A DNA stretch of 64,000 nt from DAOUJI01 sp965237875 (GTDB taxonomy: Bacteria > Chloroflexota > Dehalococcoidia > Lucifugimonadales > JAGWBF01): assembly GCA_965237875.1 (NCBI GenBank), contig CBDEGP010000002.1, forward strand, positions 310,001 to 374,000. Reading direction: 5' to 3'. The notes under the pieces are model-generated. The model had not been told where the DNA came from and made no database searches. It saw only the letters and a program-made list of their open reading frames with translations. Positions 51,188 to 59,658 of the stretch are shown one piece after another. How positions within the stretch are numbered: position 1 is the stretch's first letter; each line of letters opens with the position of its first letter. The translations under genes were made by a program, and so were the position numbers.

Positions 51188-51699
51188 TGGGCAGATTCTG
51201 GGCCGCCCTTGCACGGCCGTTCCGTCGAACCCCACAGCCTCCTCCGAGGTACACGGTCGTCATGACGACTCAGTGCCGCGACCAGCTAACGAAGCAACTT
51301 CGTGGAAGCGTCCGGCGCGGTCACGAGGGTATCGTCTACTTTGTGGGACTAACAACGGGGTCTACCACTCTGGCCCTGTCTTCAATGGCCCCCAAGGCGG
51401 ATTCGACTGTTGGAAGCGTCGACGTATCCGCAGTCGAGCTTGGCAAGGTCATTCGATTTGCCGCCCTGGCTGAACTGCAGGTCGTGGGACAACTTCACAC
51501 GCATCCATGCGGCGCCTACCACAGCGACGGCGACCTCACTGGGATGAAAATCCGCCATCCGGGGTACTTCTCGATTGTGGCCCCCAAGTATGGCGCTGAG
51601 CTCCCATCACTTAGGGATGTCCATACCCTGATGTGGACCCCGGAAGGCTTCCTAGAGGTCGAGAAGCCGATCACCTTCTTCGATGGACTTGGGGCATGA
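51184..51699 (+). CDS. JAB/JAMM-family isopeptidase
   Basis: A 171-residue protein with EGIVYFVGLTTGSTTLALSS (upstream Glu), VVGQLHTHPCGAYHSDGDLT (HxHP...S-x2-D, the JAMM motif), YFSIVAPKYG. It would cleave the Ubl precursor or its conjugates. The ATG overlaps the E2 stop, and its own stop overlaps the E1 ATG. It is short and lacks other domains. Confidence 0.87.
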   Translation: MMGRFWAALARPFRRTPQPPPRYTVVMTTQCRDQLTKQLRGSVRRGHEGIVYFVGLTTGSTTLALSSMAPKADSTVGSVDVSAVELGKVIRFAALAELQVVGQLHTHPCGAYHSDGDLTGMKIRHPGYFSIVAPKYGAELPSLRDVHTLMWTPEGFLEVEKPITFFDGLGA

Positions 51700-53069
51700 A
51701 CCAGCAGGAATACCAGCAACGGCTGTTGGAACGCGAAATGCGCTACCCGGAATGGAAGCCCCTTCTGGCCGACCGTCCCGTCCACATTCATGTCGACCCC
51801 GGATACGCCGCCACTTACGCTGGACAGGTTGCCACCATCACTGCCGCCAGCCTTTTCGGGCGGATGAGTACCTCGGTCTCAATCGATGTGCCTTCCAAGG
51901 CAATTCTCACGCCTTTGCCATGGTTGGGTGAGGCGCTCGATGTAGTTGCGATGCGAACCTTGAAGGCTGCGGACCCCTATGGCCTCTATGAGCAGCGGCC
52001 GTCGCATACCGAGGATTTGCGGCTGGTGCTTGGGCCTTATGGAGACGGGCTCGTCGTACACGGCTCCGGCTGGGGTGCGTACTGCGGGAGGGAACCGTCG
52101 CCTATCCCTAAGTCGGACGAATTGAATCCCTTCGGAGCCGCCTTCGCCGTAGTTGCAGCAGCATCGCGACTAACACAGGACATGGACGCGGCAACCATCG
52201 AGCCGGTCCTGGTAGATACCTACACCTGGAGCACCGGTCTGGCCTCCTCCGACGCGGCGACGGTAACGCCTCATTTTGATCTTGGGGAGCTGTGGTGCAT
52301 CGGAGTCGGCTCCGTGGGAAGCTGTGCCCTCTTCTTCCTTGGCTTGGTCACCAGTGCATTTCACGCCATCCTCGTTGATCGAGACATCGTTGAGGTAGAG
52401 AACGTTAGGCGCTCAGCCTTGTTCACGTCGCAGGATGCGCTCGATGAGGAACCCAAGGTCAAGGTCGCGGAGCGCTGGCTAAGGGAGGTCGGTGTTCAAC
52501 GGATAGAACCGCATTTTGCGTGGTTGGATGAAATGCCTGAGCGGTGGCTCGGTCGTGAAACGGGTACGCCCGATGTCATGATCTCAGCTGCCAACGAGAG
52601 GAGTGTGCGACCCCATATCGAGAATGGGTTCCCGCCTTTGCAGGTGTATGGGACAACTGGCAGGAACTGGCAATCCACGTTGTTTCGTCACATCCCACTA
52701 AGGGACGCCTGCTCCCTCTGTGTGCCCGGCGCAGAGACGGTACATCTGCCAGCGCTTTGCGCCACTGCTCCCCCTGCCTCCCTGGATGATGGATTGGATG
52801 ATGGTGCAATTGAGGACGACGTGGCCCTACCGTTTCTTTCCTACGCAGCCGGCCTTATGACCGCAGAGGAGATTGCAAAGGTCGCCCTCACCGGAAGGGC
52901 CGCCGGTCGTAATCGTGTCTTCTTCGAGCCGCGCACGCCCACCTTAGTTCGGGCCGTGACGCTCAATCGTAAAGCTGGATGCGTCTGTGAGCTTAGGGAT
53001 GCGTCTGTACACAAGGCCGCAATCCAGGGTTCGCGGTTCGCGTCGCTGTCATCGAAGGACCTACAGTGA
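51696..53069 (+). CDS. E1-like ubiquitin-activating enzyme with N-terminal extension
   Basis: A 457-residue protein. Residues 1-185 are an extra domain (RPVHIHVDPGYAATYAGQVA; LRLVLGPYGDGLVVHGSGWG) of the type fused to E1 in some bacterial Ub-like operons. The ThiF domain follows: ELWCIGVGSVGSCALFFLGL, AILVDRDIVEVENVRRSALF, KVKVAERWLREV, VMISAANERSVRPHIENG. DACSLCVPG with a later CVCEL could bind zinc. It would adenylate the Ubl and pass it to the E2. ATG 51696 overlaps the JAB stop. Confidence 0.87.
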   Translation: MNQQEYQQRLLEREMRYPEWKPLLADRPVHIHVDPGYAATYAGQVATITAASLFGRMSTSVSIDVPSKAILTPLPWLGEALDVVAMRTLKAADPYGLYEQRPSHTEDLRLVLGPYGDGLVVHGSGWGAYCGREPSPIPKSDELNPFGAAFAVVAAASRLTQDMDAATIEPVLVDTYTWSTGLASSDAATVTPHFDLGELWCIGVGSVGSCALFFLGLVTSAFHAILVDRDIVEVENVRRSALFTSQDALDEEPKVKVAERWLREVGVQRIEPHFAWLDEMPERWLGRETGTPDVMISAANERSVRPHIENGFPPLQVYGTTGRNWQSTLFRHIPLRDACSLCVPGAETVHLPALCATAPPASLDDGLDDGAIEDDVALPFLSYAAGLMTAEEIAKVALTGRAAGRNRVFFEPRTPTLVRAVTLNRKAGCVCELRDASVHKAAIQGSRFASLSSKDLQ

Positions 53070-53080
53070 GGTAGAGGCAG

Positions 53081-54127
53081 ATGCCGTCGCAACAGCACGA
53101 ACAGTGGAAGCAAGACCTCTTCGACCACCTGGACCGCAAGATGAGCGGATGTATCTCGTGCGAGTTTGGAGAGAGCAGGGACAGCCATGCCCCCACGTAT
53201 CGCGGGAGGCACCGCGAGCCTTCCCAGCAGGTCCTGTGGACGTGCGAGCGAATGCACCCTCACAGCTACGACCTGCTGCGGGGCGCCGGGTTCGTGGTGA
53301 TGGAGCATCAACAGTCTGCCCCAATCAACGGCCGATGCCGCCCGGACCTCACCATACTGGACACCCATCGCCAGCCCCTGGCATTCATAGAGATCGTGCG
53401 CACCAACCGTCCTAGCAACTCCCTTCAGGTGGCGCAGGAGCTGGGCATACCGCTCTTCACGATTCTCGCTCCTCACAGGCGCTCCCTTGTTCCCGGGCTT
53501 AGGCCGTCCCGGCCTTGGTGGGACTTCGACCCCAGTCTGTCGCCGGACGCCAAGCGCCAGATGTACTTCATGGAGCAGGTGGCAGACGAGTTGATGCGCC
53601 GTAATGGGGATGGCGACTCAACGTGGGCCGACCTGGACATGATGCTGGATGACGACGGGAAGCTGGTCTTTGCGAGCTTCCGCGGCTCCCCGCCGGACTT
53701 GGCCGGGCCAACGTTTCCCAGGGCGGGAGACCTGATTGTCGCGGAGCTGTGCTCTTGGGGCTGCGACAAGGCAATGGAGGTGCTCGGGCGCGAGCAGCTC
53801 ATGGACCAACAGAACGCCATGGTCTCCATGCGCGAGACCCTGGAGCAGGACCTGGGGAGGATTCCGCTGGGAGCCATTCGAGGTGCGAAGGATGGGACGG
53901 GCCGGTTGGTCGTACCGGTCGGGTCAGAGGAGGTGCACGTCGAGATGAGCCTGAAGCCGCTCGATCCACGCGTGAGCGCTAACGACCCCGTAGTCCTCAA
54001 CCTGATGGCCCAAGTCGCCAAGGCAGCCGATAAAGTTCGCACCCGCCATAGGCGAAAAACTGCCTCCTCCGTCGCGAACGAGCGTGAGATCGCAACTCTG
54101 ACGGAGATGAGTGGCCCACAAGCCTAG
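53081..54127 (+). CDS. possible PD-(D/E)XK nuclease downstream of the Ub-like operon
   Basis: A 348-residue protein. CISCEFGESRDSHAPTYRGR, then VVMEHQQSAPINGRCRPDLT and ILDTHRQPLAFIEIVRTNRP recall the CoiA-like restriction-type fold (D...E-x-V/K), with the last catalytic Lys replaced by Val, so activity is uncertain. A C-terminal region (VPVGSEEVHVEMSLKPLDPR) is unrecognised. It begins 12 bases after the E1 stop with GAGG upstream, so it is in the same operon and may be an effector or substrate. Confidence 0.6.
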   Translation: MPSQQHEQWKQDLFDHLDRKMSGCISCEFGESRDSHAPTYRGRHREPSQQVLWTCERMHPHSYDLLRGAGFVVMEHQQSAPINGRCRPDLTILDTHRQPLAFIEIVRTNRPSNSLQVAQELGIPLFTILAPHRRSLVPGLRPSRPWWDFDPSLSPDAKRQMYFMEQVADELMRRNGDGDSTWADLDMMLDDDGKLVFASFRGSPPDLAGPTFPRAGDLIVAELCSWGCDKAMEVLGREQLMDQQNAMVSMRETLEQDLGRIPLGAIRGAKDGTGRLVVPVGSEEVHVEMSLKPLDPRVSANDPVVLNLMAQVAKAADKVRTRHRRKTASSVANEREIATLTEMSGPQA

Positions 54128-54167
54128 GGCTGGGTCGGGACCTGAGAAGAGACGACGGAGGACACAG

Positions 54168-54995
54168 GTGGCAACAACAAGGTTTGACTTGGAACGAATC
54201 AGGAGGGAGTGGTCTTTCCATTGGCACCGCTCTTACCGGTTCGTACGTTGTCGGCTAAGTAGGCTTTTCTTCTTCGTAACAGTTTGCTGTGCGGCCGTCA
54301 CCGCCCTCATCTGGTACTTTGCTCTGTTCGACGATCTGCAGGTCCGCATCTTCATGAGCGCAGTGATTGTCCTGGTGCCAATGTTCGACTTCCAGCCTCC
54401 ACCTAGAACCTGGACATCGCGAGAGGAGCTGCTCTGGGTCTCCTCATTTCTTGCCCTAACTGTGCTGCTCGTGGCTAGCGAAAGGTTCGGCTGGGCTGGT
54501 GTTGGGATCCATGTTGTCCTATTGCTAGTGGCACTTCCTTACGGGTGGGTGGTCTGGAAGCTGATGCGCCGCAACTGGCTGTTGTTGACCGGATTGATAC
54601 TGGCACTGACCGCCATGATGGCTTTCTGGGTGGCGGCGTTGGTCGGCGAGCAAGAATCCCTAGATGTGGTGCTATTGCCTCTCCTGGTCGTGCTTTTCTT
54701 TGGGGTTGCCTGGACACCGGTGGCGTGGCGGGCATTGGACCTTGCCCAACGATGGAAGAACCGTAGAGTCGGCGGCCCTGGTATGCGTGCAGTTGCCATG
54801 GCCATCCTGTTCTTCCCCGTAATCCTGGTTGCGATGGCCGTACCCGGCATGGTCGGTCTCAGTGCAACCTGGTCGGGCGTATCCCTGTTGCTCGTAGGAT
54901 TTCTGCTGAGCACGGTGATCTCCGAACCATTGAGACGTTTTCTGCTGGAGTGGGGAAATCTAATGCCAGATAGGGAAACGGTCTCTAAAGTGTAG
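54168..54995 (+). CDS. multi-pass membrane protein in the Ub-like operon
   Basis: A 275-residue protein with about seven membrane segments (LFFFVTVCCAAVTALIWYFA; IFMSAVIVLVPMFDF; WVSSFLALTVLLVASERFGW; IHVVLLLVALPYGWVVWKLM; LLLTGLILALTAMMAFWVAA; VVLLPLLVVLFFGVAWTPVA; AMAILFFPVILVAMAVPGMV) and a basic N-terminus. GTG 54168 is chosen for GGAGG seven bases upstream. It starts 41 bases after the nuclease-like gene. No family recognised; it could be a membrane effector or a target for conjugation. Confidence 0.6.
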   Translation: MATTRFDLERIRREWSFHWHRSYRFVRCRLSRLFFFVTVCCAAVTALIWYFALFDDLQVRIFMSAVIVLVPMFDFQPPPRTWTSREELLWVSSFLALTVLLVASERFGWAGVGIHVVLLLVALPYGWVVWKLMRRNWLLLTGLILALTAMMAFWVAALVGEQESLDVVLLPLLVVLFFGVAWTPVAWRALDLAQRWKNRRVGGPGMRAVAMAILFFPVILVAMAVPGMVGLSATWSGVSLLLVGFLLSTVISEPLRRFLLEWGNLMPDRETVSKV

Positions 54996-55043
54996 TACGG
55001 AAGCTCGGAAGGCTTTCAAGCATTGAATCTAGGCAGGCTATTC

Positions 55044-55421
55044 ATGAAGAGAAACATGGACTTGATCCGACGAATCTTGCTGGCAATAGAAGGCGAATCA
55101 TCCACCCAGCATGAGTTCAAAATGGCGGGCATAGACGATCTAGAGCTGTGGTACAACGTTGATTTGCTAGTACAGGCCAATCTCATTAGAGGCGTAGAAG
55201 TTCGCTGGGCCGCCGATGGTGCGGGGCCATACGCACATGCCAAAGGGCTGGTTGCATTGACTTGGGACGGCCATGAATTCTTGGAGGCAATTCGAAATGA
55301 ATCAGTTTGGCAAAAGGCCAATGAGAAGGCGAATGCCACTGGCCTAGACTTTCAGAGCTTGACGATTGAGGTGATCAAATCACTTTGCGTATCGACTGCT
55401 AAGCAAATTCTGGGGGTGTAG
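55044..55421 (+). CDS. DUF2513-like protein
   Basis: A 125-residue protein. MKRNMDLIRRILLAIEGESS and WYNVDLLVQANLIRGVEVRW, LVALTWDGHEFLEAIRNESV match DUF2513, a winged-helix-like family of phages and mobile elements. ATG 55044 is preferred (family start MKR-MDLIR). The 95-base gap that follows holds nothing notable. Confidence 0.75.
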   Translation: MKRNMDLIRRILLAIEGESSTQHEFKMAGIDDLELWYNVDLLVQANLIRGVEVRWAADGAGPYAHAKGLVALTWDGHEFLEAIRNESVWQKANEKANATGLDFQSLTIEVIKSLCVSTAKQILGV

Positions 55422-55516
55422 GTGCTGGCTGACGGCTGCACCACCGCTTACACTGCACTGTGGGCCAACTGTAGTGCCATAGCAACTCCCCGACACCGAA
55501 AGCACTTAGGACAAGA

Positions 55517-56398
55517 ATGGTCATAGACGCCCAGAACCCTCACGCACAGCGCTGTAACGAATCGGATATGGTCACAAATCCGTGCCGCATAGCCGAGGAC
55601 GATAGTCTTCGCTCCCAATACATGAGACGGCTAATCCAAAGCGTGGTCCCGACAGCATCTCATCCTAATGCAACCACAATCCCGAAGGTTGTCATCCAAT
55701 TCTGGCACGATTTTAACAACATACCTGCGGACGTCCAAGAGTGCCTCGACAGCTGGAAACGACTCGACAGTCAAGGTGTCAAGCGAATACTCTTTGACGA
55801 CTGCAAAGCGAGACGGTTCATATCTAAGAGTTTCGGTCATAACCATGTTGCGGCTTTCGACCGTTGTCGCCACCCGGCGATGCGATGTGACTATTTTCGC
55901 CTATGCTACATACTGAAGTTCGGTGGCTTCTACGTGGACGCCGACGAGTTTTACCAAGGCGGAGACTACGACTTTCTGTTTCAAGACGATCGACTGAAGA
56001 TCCAACCTCTGTGCTACGACGTCGCATCTGCGGCAATGGTTCCCTACGACGTGTTTACTAGAGAACATGGTGGCGCTCCGAGTTGGACCTTCTACGTAAA
56101 CAACAACCCACTTGTGGCGCCAGCCTCCCACCCCATCGTTCGTTTGGCCCTGCGACGCTCGACTCGAATTCTCTTGAACGATGAGAGCAAACGACTCGAC
56201 ATACAATCAACGACTGGGCCAGGAAACTTAACCGCCAGTTTGGTTAGACACGCAATCATCTCCGAGCTTAGGAGTCATGATCGAGACTTTTCATTGATAA
56301 CAAACTGGGAAGCCATCTCCATCAGCCGTTGGCCTCTAAGCTATCGAAGTGATGACCGGAACTGGAGGCTATGGAATGATGCGCAACCGCCTCTCTAG
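55517..56398 (+). CDS. GT32-like glycosyltransferase
   Basis: A 293-residue protein. TTIPKVVIQFWHDFNNIPAD, VQECLDSWKRL, then AMRCDYFRLCYILKFGGFYV and DADEFYQGGDYDFLF. The IPKxxxQ(F/I)W opening and the D-x-D motif (DADEF) with R-x-D(Y/L)-R before it are typical of GT32 capsule or mannosyl transferases. The codon use is clearly more AT-rich than the 1-31 kb genes, suggesting separate transfer. It forms a pair with the fusion protein downstream. Sugar donor unknown. Confidence 0.75.
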   Translation: MVIDAQNPHAQRCNESDMVTNPCRIAEDDSLRSQYMRRLIQSVVPTASHPNATTIPKVVIQFWHDFNNIPADVQECLDSWKRLDSQGVKRILFDDCKARRFISKSFGHNHVAAFDRCRHPAMRCDYFRLCYILKFGGFYVDADEFYQGGDYDFLFQDDRLKIQPLCYDVASAAMVPYDVFTREHGGAPSWTFYVNNNPLVAPASHPIVRLALRRSTRILLNDESKRLDIQSTTGPGNLTASLVRHAIISELRSHDRDFSLITNWEAISISRWPLSYRSDDRNWRLWNDAQPPL

Positions 56399-56500
56399 AA
56401 GTGCCTGGCGACCCCTGCAGCCCCATACTATGCCCGAGGCCGCTATCAACGTACATCGTTCCTACTGGCACCTCGATAGGAAAGGTAACTTGTACTTCTG

Positions 56501-58717
56501 ATGAATACCAAGAGACAGGCTAGTTTCCTGTCGCGAATGTGGTTTTGGGCCAAGCTGGGTGCGAGATGCCTAGAAGGCAACACAACCTCTAGATCATTTG
56601 GCAGGGAGAGCGCACGCTGCCTTGTTCAGCGAATATACGTAATCAATCTAGACCGACAGCCTGATCGCTGGCGACAGACGAGTCGGGAGCTCAGCAGGCT
56701 ACGCAATCGGTCCGGAAGCCCTTTGGCCAGGTTGAGCAGGCGCTTTTCCGCTGTTGACGCAAGGTACATTCGCGACGTAACCGGTAGAGATCTGGTTCAA
56801 TCCAGTTATCAATTGTCCGATCAACTCTTCGTCCAGCCGGAGCCACGGTTGGACGAAATTGCCGATGCGCAAGCCCGTAATATCGAAATGTCGCCGCAGG
56901 AAGTAGCAGTCGCTCTCTCGCACATCGAGGTTTGGAAGCTAATAGCCTTGGGTCAGCCACGCTATACGCTTGTGCTGGAGGATGACATCTACTTTCCAAG
57001 GGGATTTGCTAACGTCTTTGACGACATTTGGGAAGAGCTTACTCATCGGAATGAGAAGGGCACCGTTGCCGACCTCGTTTATCTGTCGTATGAGAAGGCT
57101 GTAAAGCAAGTGCCGGGAAGCCCTTTCTCTGAGCTATTGTTCAGACCATCGACTGGTCTTTGGCAACTGTCTGGCTACATACTGTCTAAGGAGGGTGCGC
57201 AGAAACTCCTCCGACTACTACCCGTGCGGGGACCCGTGGATCTCTGGCTTAATCATCAGTTCAGAAGACTCGACGTGTTCGCGACACGGCGTCCCATCAT
57301 AGTGCAGAGACCAGATGTACCATCCACAAATTCCTACTCTGTTCTACCGATTCTCTCTCAGGTCGGGGTGATCACCCGCGAAAAGCCGCTCCTCGTCAAA
57401 AGTAAGTCAATGCCGGGACCTGTCTTTGCTTTCGGCAAGAGTGGTTCGGGCTTAGCTTCCCTTGCAATGGCACTATCAATCTTGGGTTACAGGTGCTGCA
57501 GCAACGTTACGGTATTGCCTTCACGTGAACATGCTGACCTGTTTGGGAAAAAGCGCAGGCGAGTGTTTGACGCCTACGTGAATATTGGCGCACTGGATTC
57601 TCAGTCGCTGGTCGAACTGGCGAAGACCTACCCCAAGGCGCGATTCATTTTGGCAGTAAGCGATGATGCGCCGCTCAGTAGCTCAGCTAAGGAGTCTAAA
57701 ATCGGAGGTACTGTAGATCCTGTAGTTAACGGATACCCTACTGACAGCATCTTGATGCAACCAATAGAGATATCCAACAGACTCCTGATACTGCCTACCC
57801 AACACCGTGACAAATGGGAGTTGCTTAGTGGTTTCCTAGGATGCGAGTATCCTGCTCATCCTTATCCCGATTACGAAGACCAAGTGCAACGTCCACTTGT
57901 GGTGGGAGCGGATGAGAGTCGCAATGGCTGGAGACCTCGGATAAGACATCTCAAGAGAGATTCTTCTCCGTGGATTGTACCCGGAAAAGACTGGCGCGGT
58001 CTGCCGCTCGCCGAGACTGGTGAGGCAGTACCGTTGGATCGCCACAGTAATGGCTTTTCTGATGAGTTCAGAGAATTGGATAGTGAAATCTGGATGCTAC
58101 GCGATGACACCTTTCCAAGCAACCTTGCGCTATTCACGCCAGACAACTTCGCGATTGACACAAACGACGTTGGACAGCTCACGCTGCGTGAGGAGAGTGT
58201 GTCTGTAAGGCAATTCACATCCGCATCAATTGCTAGTCGGCGACGGTATCTTTACGGACGATTCGTAGCGGATCTGAGGCCATCAAACGTGCCGGGTGTG
58301 ATTACGGGAATGTTCTTGCACCGCAATGCGCCACGTCAGGAAATCGACCTTGAATTCTTGGGCAAGGATACTACGAGTTTGCTTGTGAATGTGTACTACA
58401 ACCCCGGAGTCGAGGGGACGAAGCTGGAATACGGCTACCGAGGGACTCCGACCCTCATCGATCTTGGGTTCGATGCCGCGTTGGAATTCCATCAATATGA
58501 AATTGAATGGTGTTCAGACTATATCCTATGGCGTGTCGACGGACGGCTTGTATACAAGCGAGATATTTGGGACCCCACGCCCATCCCACACTTGCCGATG
58601 CAGTTCAACGTGAATCTATGGCCCTCCAGGTCCAAGAGGCTAGCTGGAAGGTTGGATACTGGCGACCTGCCCACGCAGAGTTGCATCAGGAACATTGGTT
58701 TCCAGTCGCCGTCCTGA
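56501..58717 (+). CDS. three-domain fusion: GT25 glycosyltransferase, sulfotransferase-like, GH16-like
   Basis: A 738-residue protein. Residues about 43-290: RIYVINLDRQPDRWRQTSRE and LVLEDDIYFPRGFAN, with LSGYILSKEGAQKLL, a GT25-type transferase. Residues about 305-465: PVFAFGKSGSGLASLAMALS followed by ILGYRCC, the P-loop of sulfotransferases. Residues about 515-735: FSDEFRELDSEIWML, GRFVADLRPSNVPGVITGMF and RQEIDLEFLG, where E-x-D-x-E is the GH16 catalytic motif, then YEIEWCSDYILWRVDGRLVY. Sugar transfer, sulfation and glucanase-type or transglycosylase functions on one chain suggest assembly or remodelling of a sulfated surface glycan. AT-rich relative to the left half. Confidence 0.75.
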   Translation: MNTKRQASFLSRMWFWAKLGARCLEGNTTSRSFGRESARCLVQRIYVINLDRQPDRWRQTSRELSRLRNRSGSPLARLSRRFSAVDARYIRDVTGRDLVQSSYQLSDQLFVQPEPRLDEIADAQARNIEMSPQEVAVALSHIEVWKLIALGQPRYTLVLEDDIYFPRGFANVFDDIWEELTHRNEKGTVADLVYLSYEKAVKQVPGSPFSELLFRPSTGLWQLSGYILSKEGAQKLLRLLPVRGPVDLWLNHQFRRLDVFATRRPIIVQRPDVPSTNSYSVLPILSQVGVITREKPLLVKSKSMPGPVFAFGKSGSGLASLAMALSILGYRCCSNVTVLPSREHADLFGKKRRRVFDAYVNIGALDSQSLVELAKTYPKARFILAVSDDAPLSSSAKESKIGGTVDPVVNGYPTDSILMQPIEISNRLLILPTQHRDKWELLSGFLGCEYPAHPYPDYEDQVQRPLVVGADESRNGWRPRIRHLKRDSSPWIVPGKDWRGLPLAETGEAVPLDRHSNGFSDEFRELDSEIWMLRDDTFPSNLALFTPDNFAIDTNDVGQLTLREESVSVRQFTSASIASRRRYLYGRFVADLRPSNVPGVITGMFLHRNAPRQEIDLEFLGKDTTSLLVNVYYNPGVEGTKLEYGYRGTPTLIDLGFDAALEFHQYEIEWCSDYILWRVDGRLVYKRDIWDPTPIPHLPMQFNVNLWPSRSKRLAGRLDTGDLPTQSCIRNIGFQSPS

Positions 58718-59018
58718 ACCGACTCTGTTTCACACGCGGCCCTGCGTTAGCAGGACAGAATCCGGAACTACGTCTCCGTGCTCTATTCGAATTCGTTTGG
58801 GCGCTTCCCGTGCAAAAGGCCGTGGCTTCCAACTGCCCGCGTAGAAGCTAGGCACTACGAACATGTGGCCCTGCCTGAACTAGAGGCGGCCCCAATCAGA
58901 CGAGTGCTGATCTAGGAGAATCTGTTTGTGCAATGACGAAGAGCTCCGGTGCTGGGGCATGTCCGATGTAGCTTAAGCAATGCGGCTCGATCTCTCGGCT
59001 AGCATTGCGGTGCTTGAG
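58718..59018. other. intergenic stretch without a gene
   Basis: Nothing clear is coded in 58718-59018. Open frames here are read-through shadows of the fusion gene. It ends at copy 3 of the dispersed repeat. Confidence 0.6.
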
Positions 59019-59077
59019 ATCACAGACCCCCGAGCCAAAGCTCAAAGACGGTTCTGTCTACCGTATACGTTGGTGGA
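59019..59077 (+). repeat. dispersed 60-base repeat, copy 3 (single arm)
   Basis: ATCACAGACCCCCGAGCCAA, then GCTCAAAGACGGTTCTGTCT, ACCGTATACGTTGGTGG. It shares the core GACGGTTCTGTCTAC with copy 1 and CCGTATACG with copy 2. The next 180 bases (59078-59256) hold no gene I can support. Confidence 0.75.
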
Positions 59078-59256
59078 CAATGGCGGCTAGATACGCTACG
59101 TTCCCACCCAGTTGAACGACCTTGAGTCCCCGAAGTGTGCGCTTGGGTGCAGGTCCTGCCGGCGGTCGGCGGCCTGGAGGTGGGCTGGGACCCCCCCTGG
59201 ACCTGGGCAACCCCGGCGGCGACGCCCACCTGGCATCGCTGACCCGCCCAATCAAG

Positions 59257-59538
59257 CTAGACGGTATCGAGGATATCGTCTGCCGCCTCGTAGCCTTCCC
59301 TCGTAACCTCGAACGCCTCTCCCTTGTAACCGATGTCCCTGATGTACCCGAGCCGTGCTAGTTCCTCAAGGCCACCGATCCATTGAGCGATGGTTCTCGG
59401 TTTCTCATCTGGAATCATCGCCTTGCCATTCGTGGCAATGGACTGCCCACCAAAGGTACGAGTGAAGCTGATTAGACCATCTCCGCAAACTGCCTCCTGC
59501 AGAATAGACCTAGCCTCAAGTGATGCCTTCGTGCCCAT
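59257..59538 (-). CDS. small winged-helix-like hypothetical protein
   Basis: A 93-residue protein. IAQWIGGLEELARLGYIRDI followed by GYKGEAFEVTREGYEAADDI looks like the end of a winged helix with its beta hairpin, similar in style to DUF2513. It has GGGGGTAG-like sequence upstream. Divergent from the next gene. Function unknown. Confidence 0.5.
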   Translation of the reverse strand: MGTKASLEARSILQEAVCGDGLISFTRTFGGQSIATNGKAMIPDEKPRTIAQWIGGLEELARLGYIRDIGYKGEAFEVTREGYEAADDILDTV

Positions 59539-59572
59539 AATCGGACTACCCCCTTCTCATCGATGTCTTCTA

Positions 59573-59581
59573 TGCTATAAT
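59573..59581 (+). promoter_or_regulatory. extended -10 promoter
   Basis: TGCTATAAT at 59573-59581, an extended -10 element; no good -35 is seen. It lies about 75 bases before the start of the zinc-ribbon gene. Confidence 0.5.
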
Positions 59582-59658
59582 CACAATAACCCGCTCAACG
59601 TTACATTACTAGAGTATTACCATGTAGTTTACATCGAAACACTGCTGAGAGGATGAAG

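Noticed and set aside
58507..58851. A 114-codon frame overlapping the end of the fusion gene
   Set aside because: It is an out-of-frame shadow that merely runs on past the stop.
59058..59361. Small open frames around dispersed repeat copy 3
   Set aside because: They read through the repeat or oppose the 59257-59538 gene and have no ribosome site.
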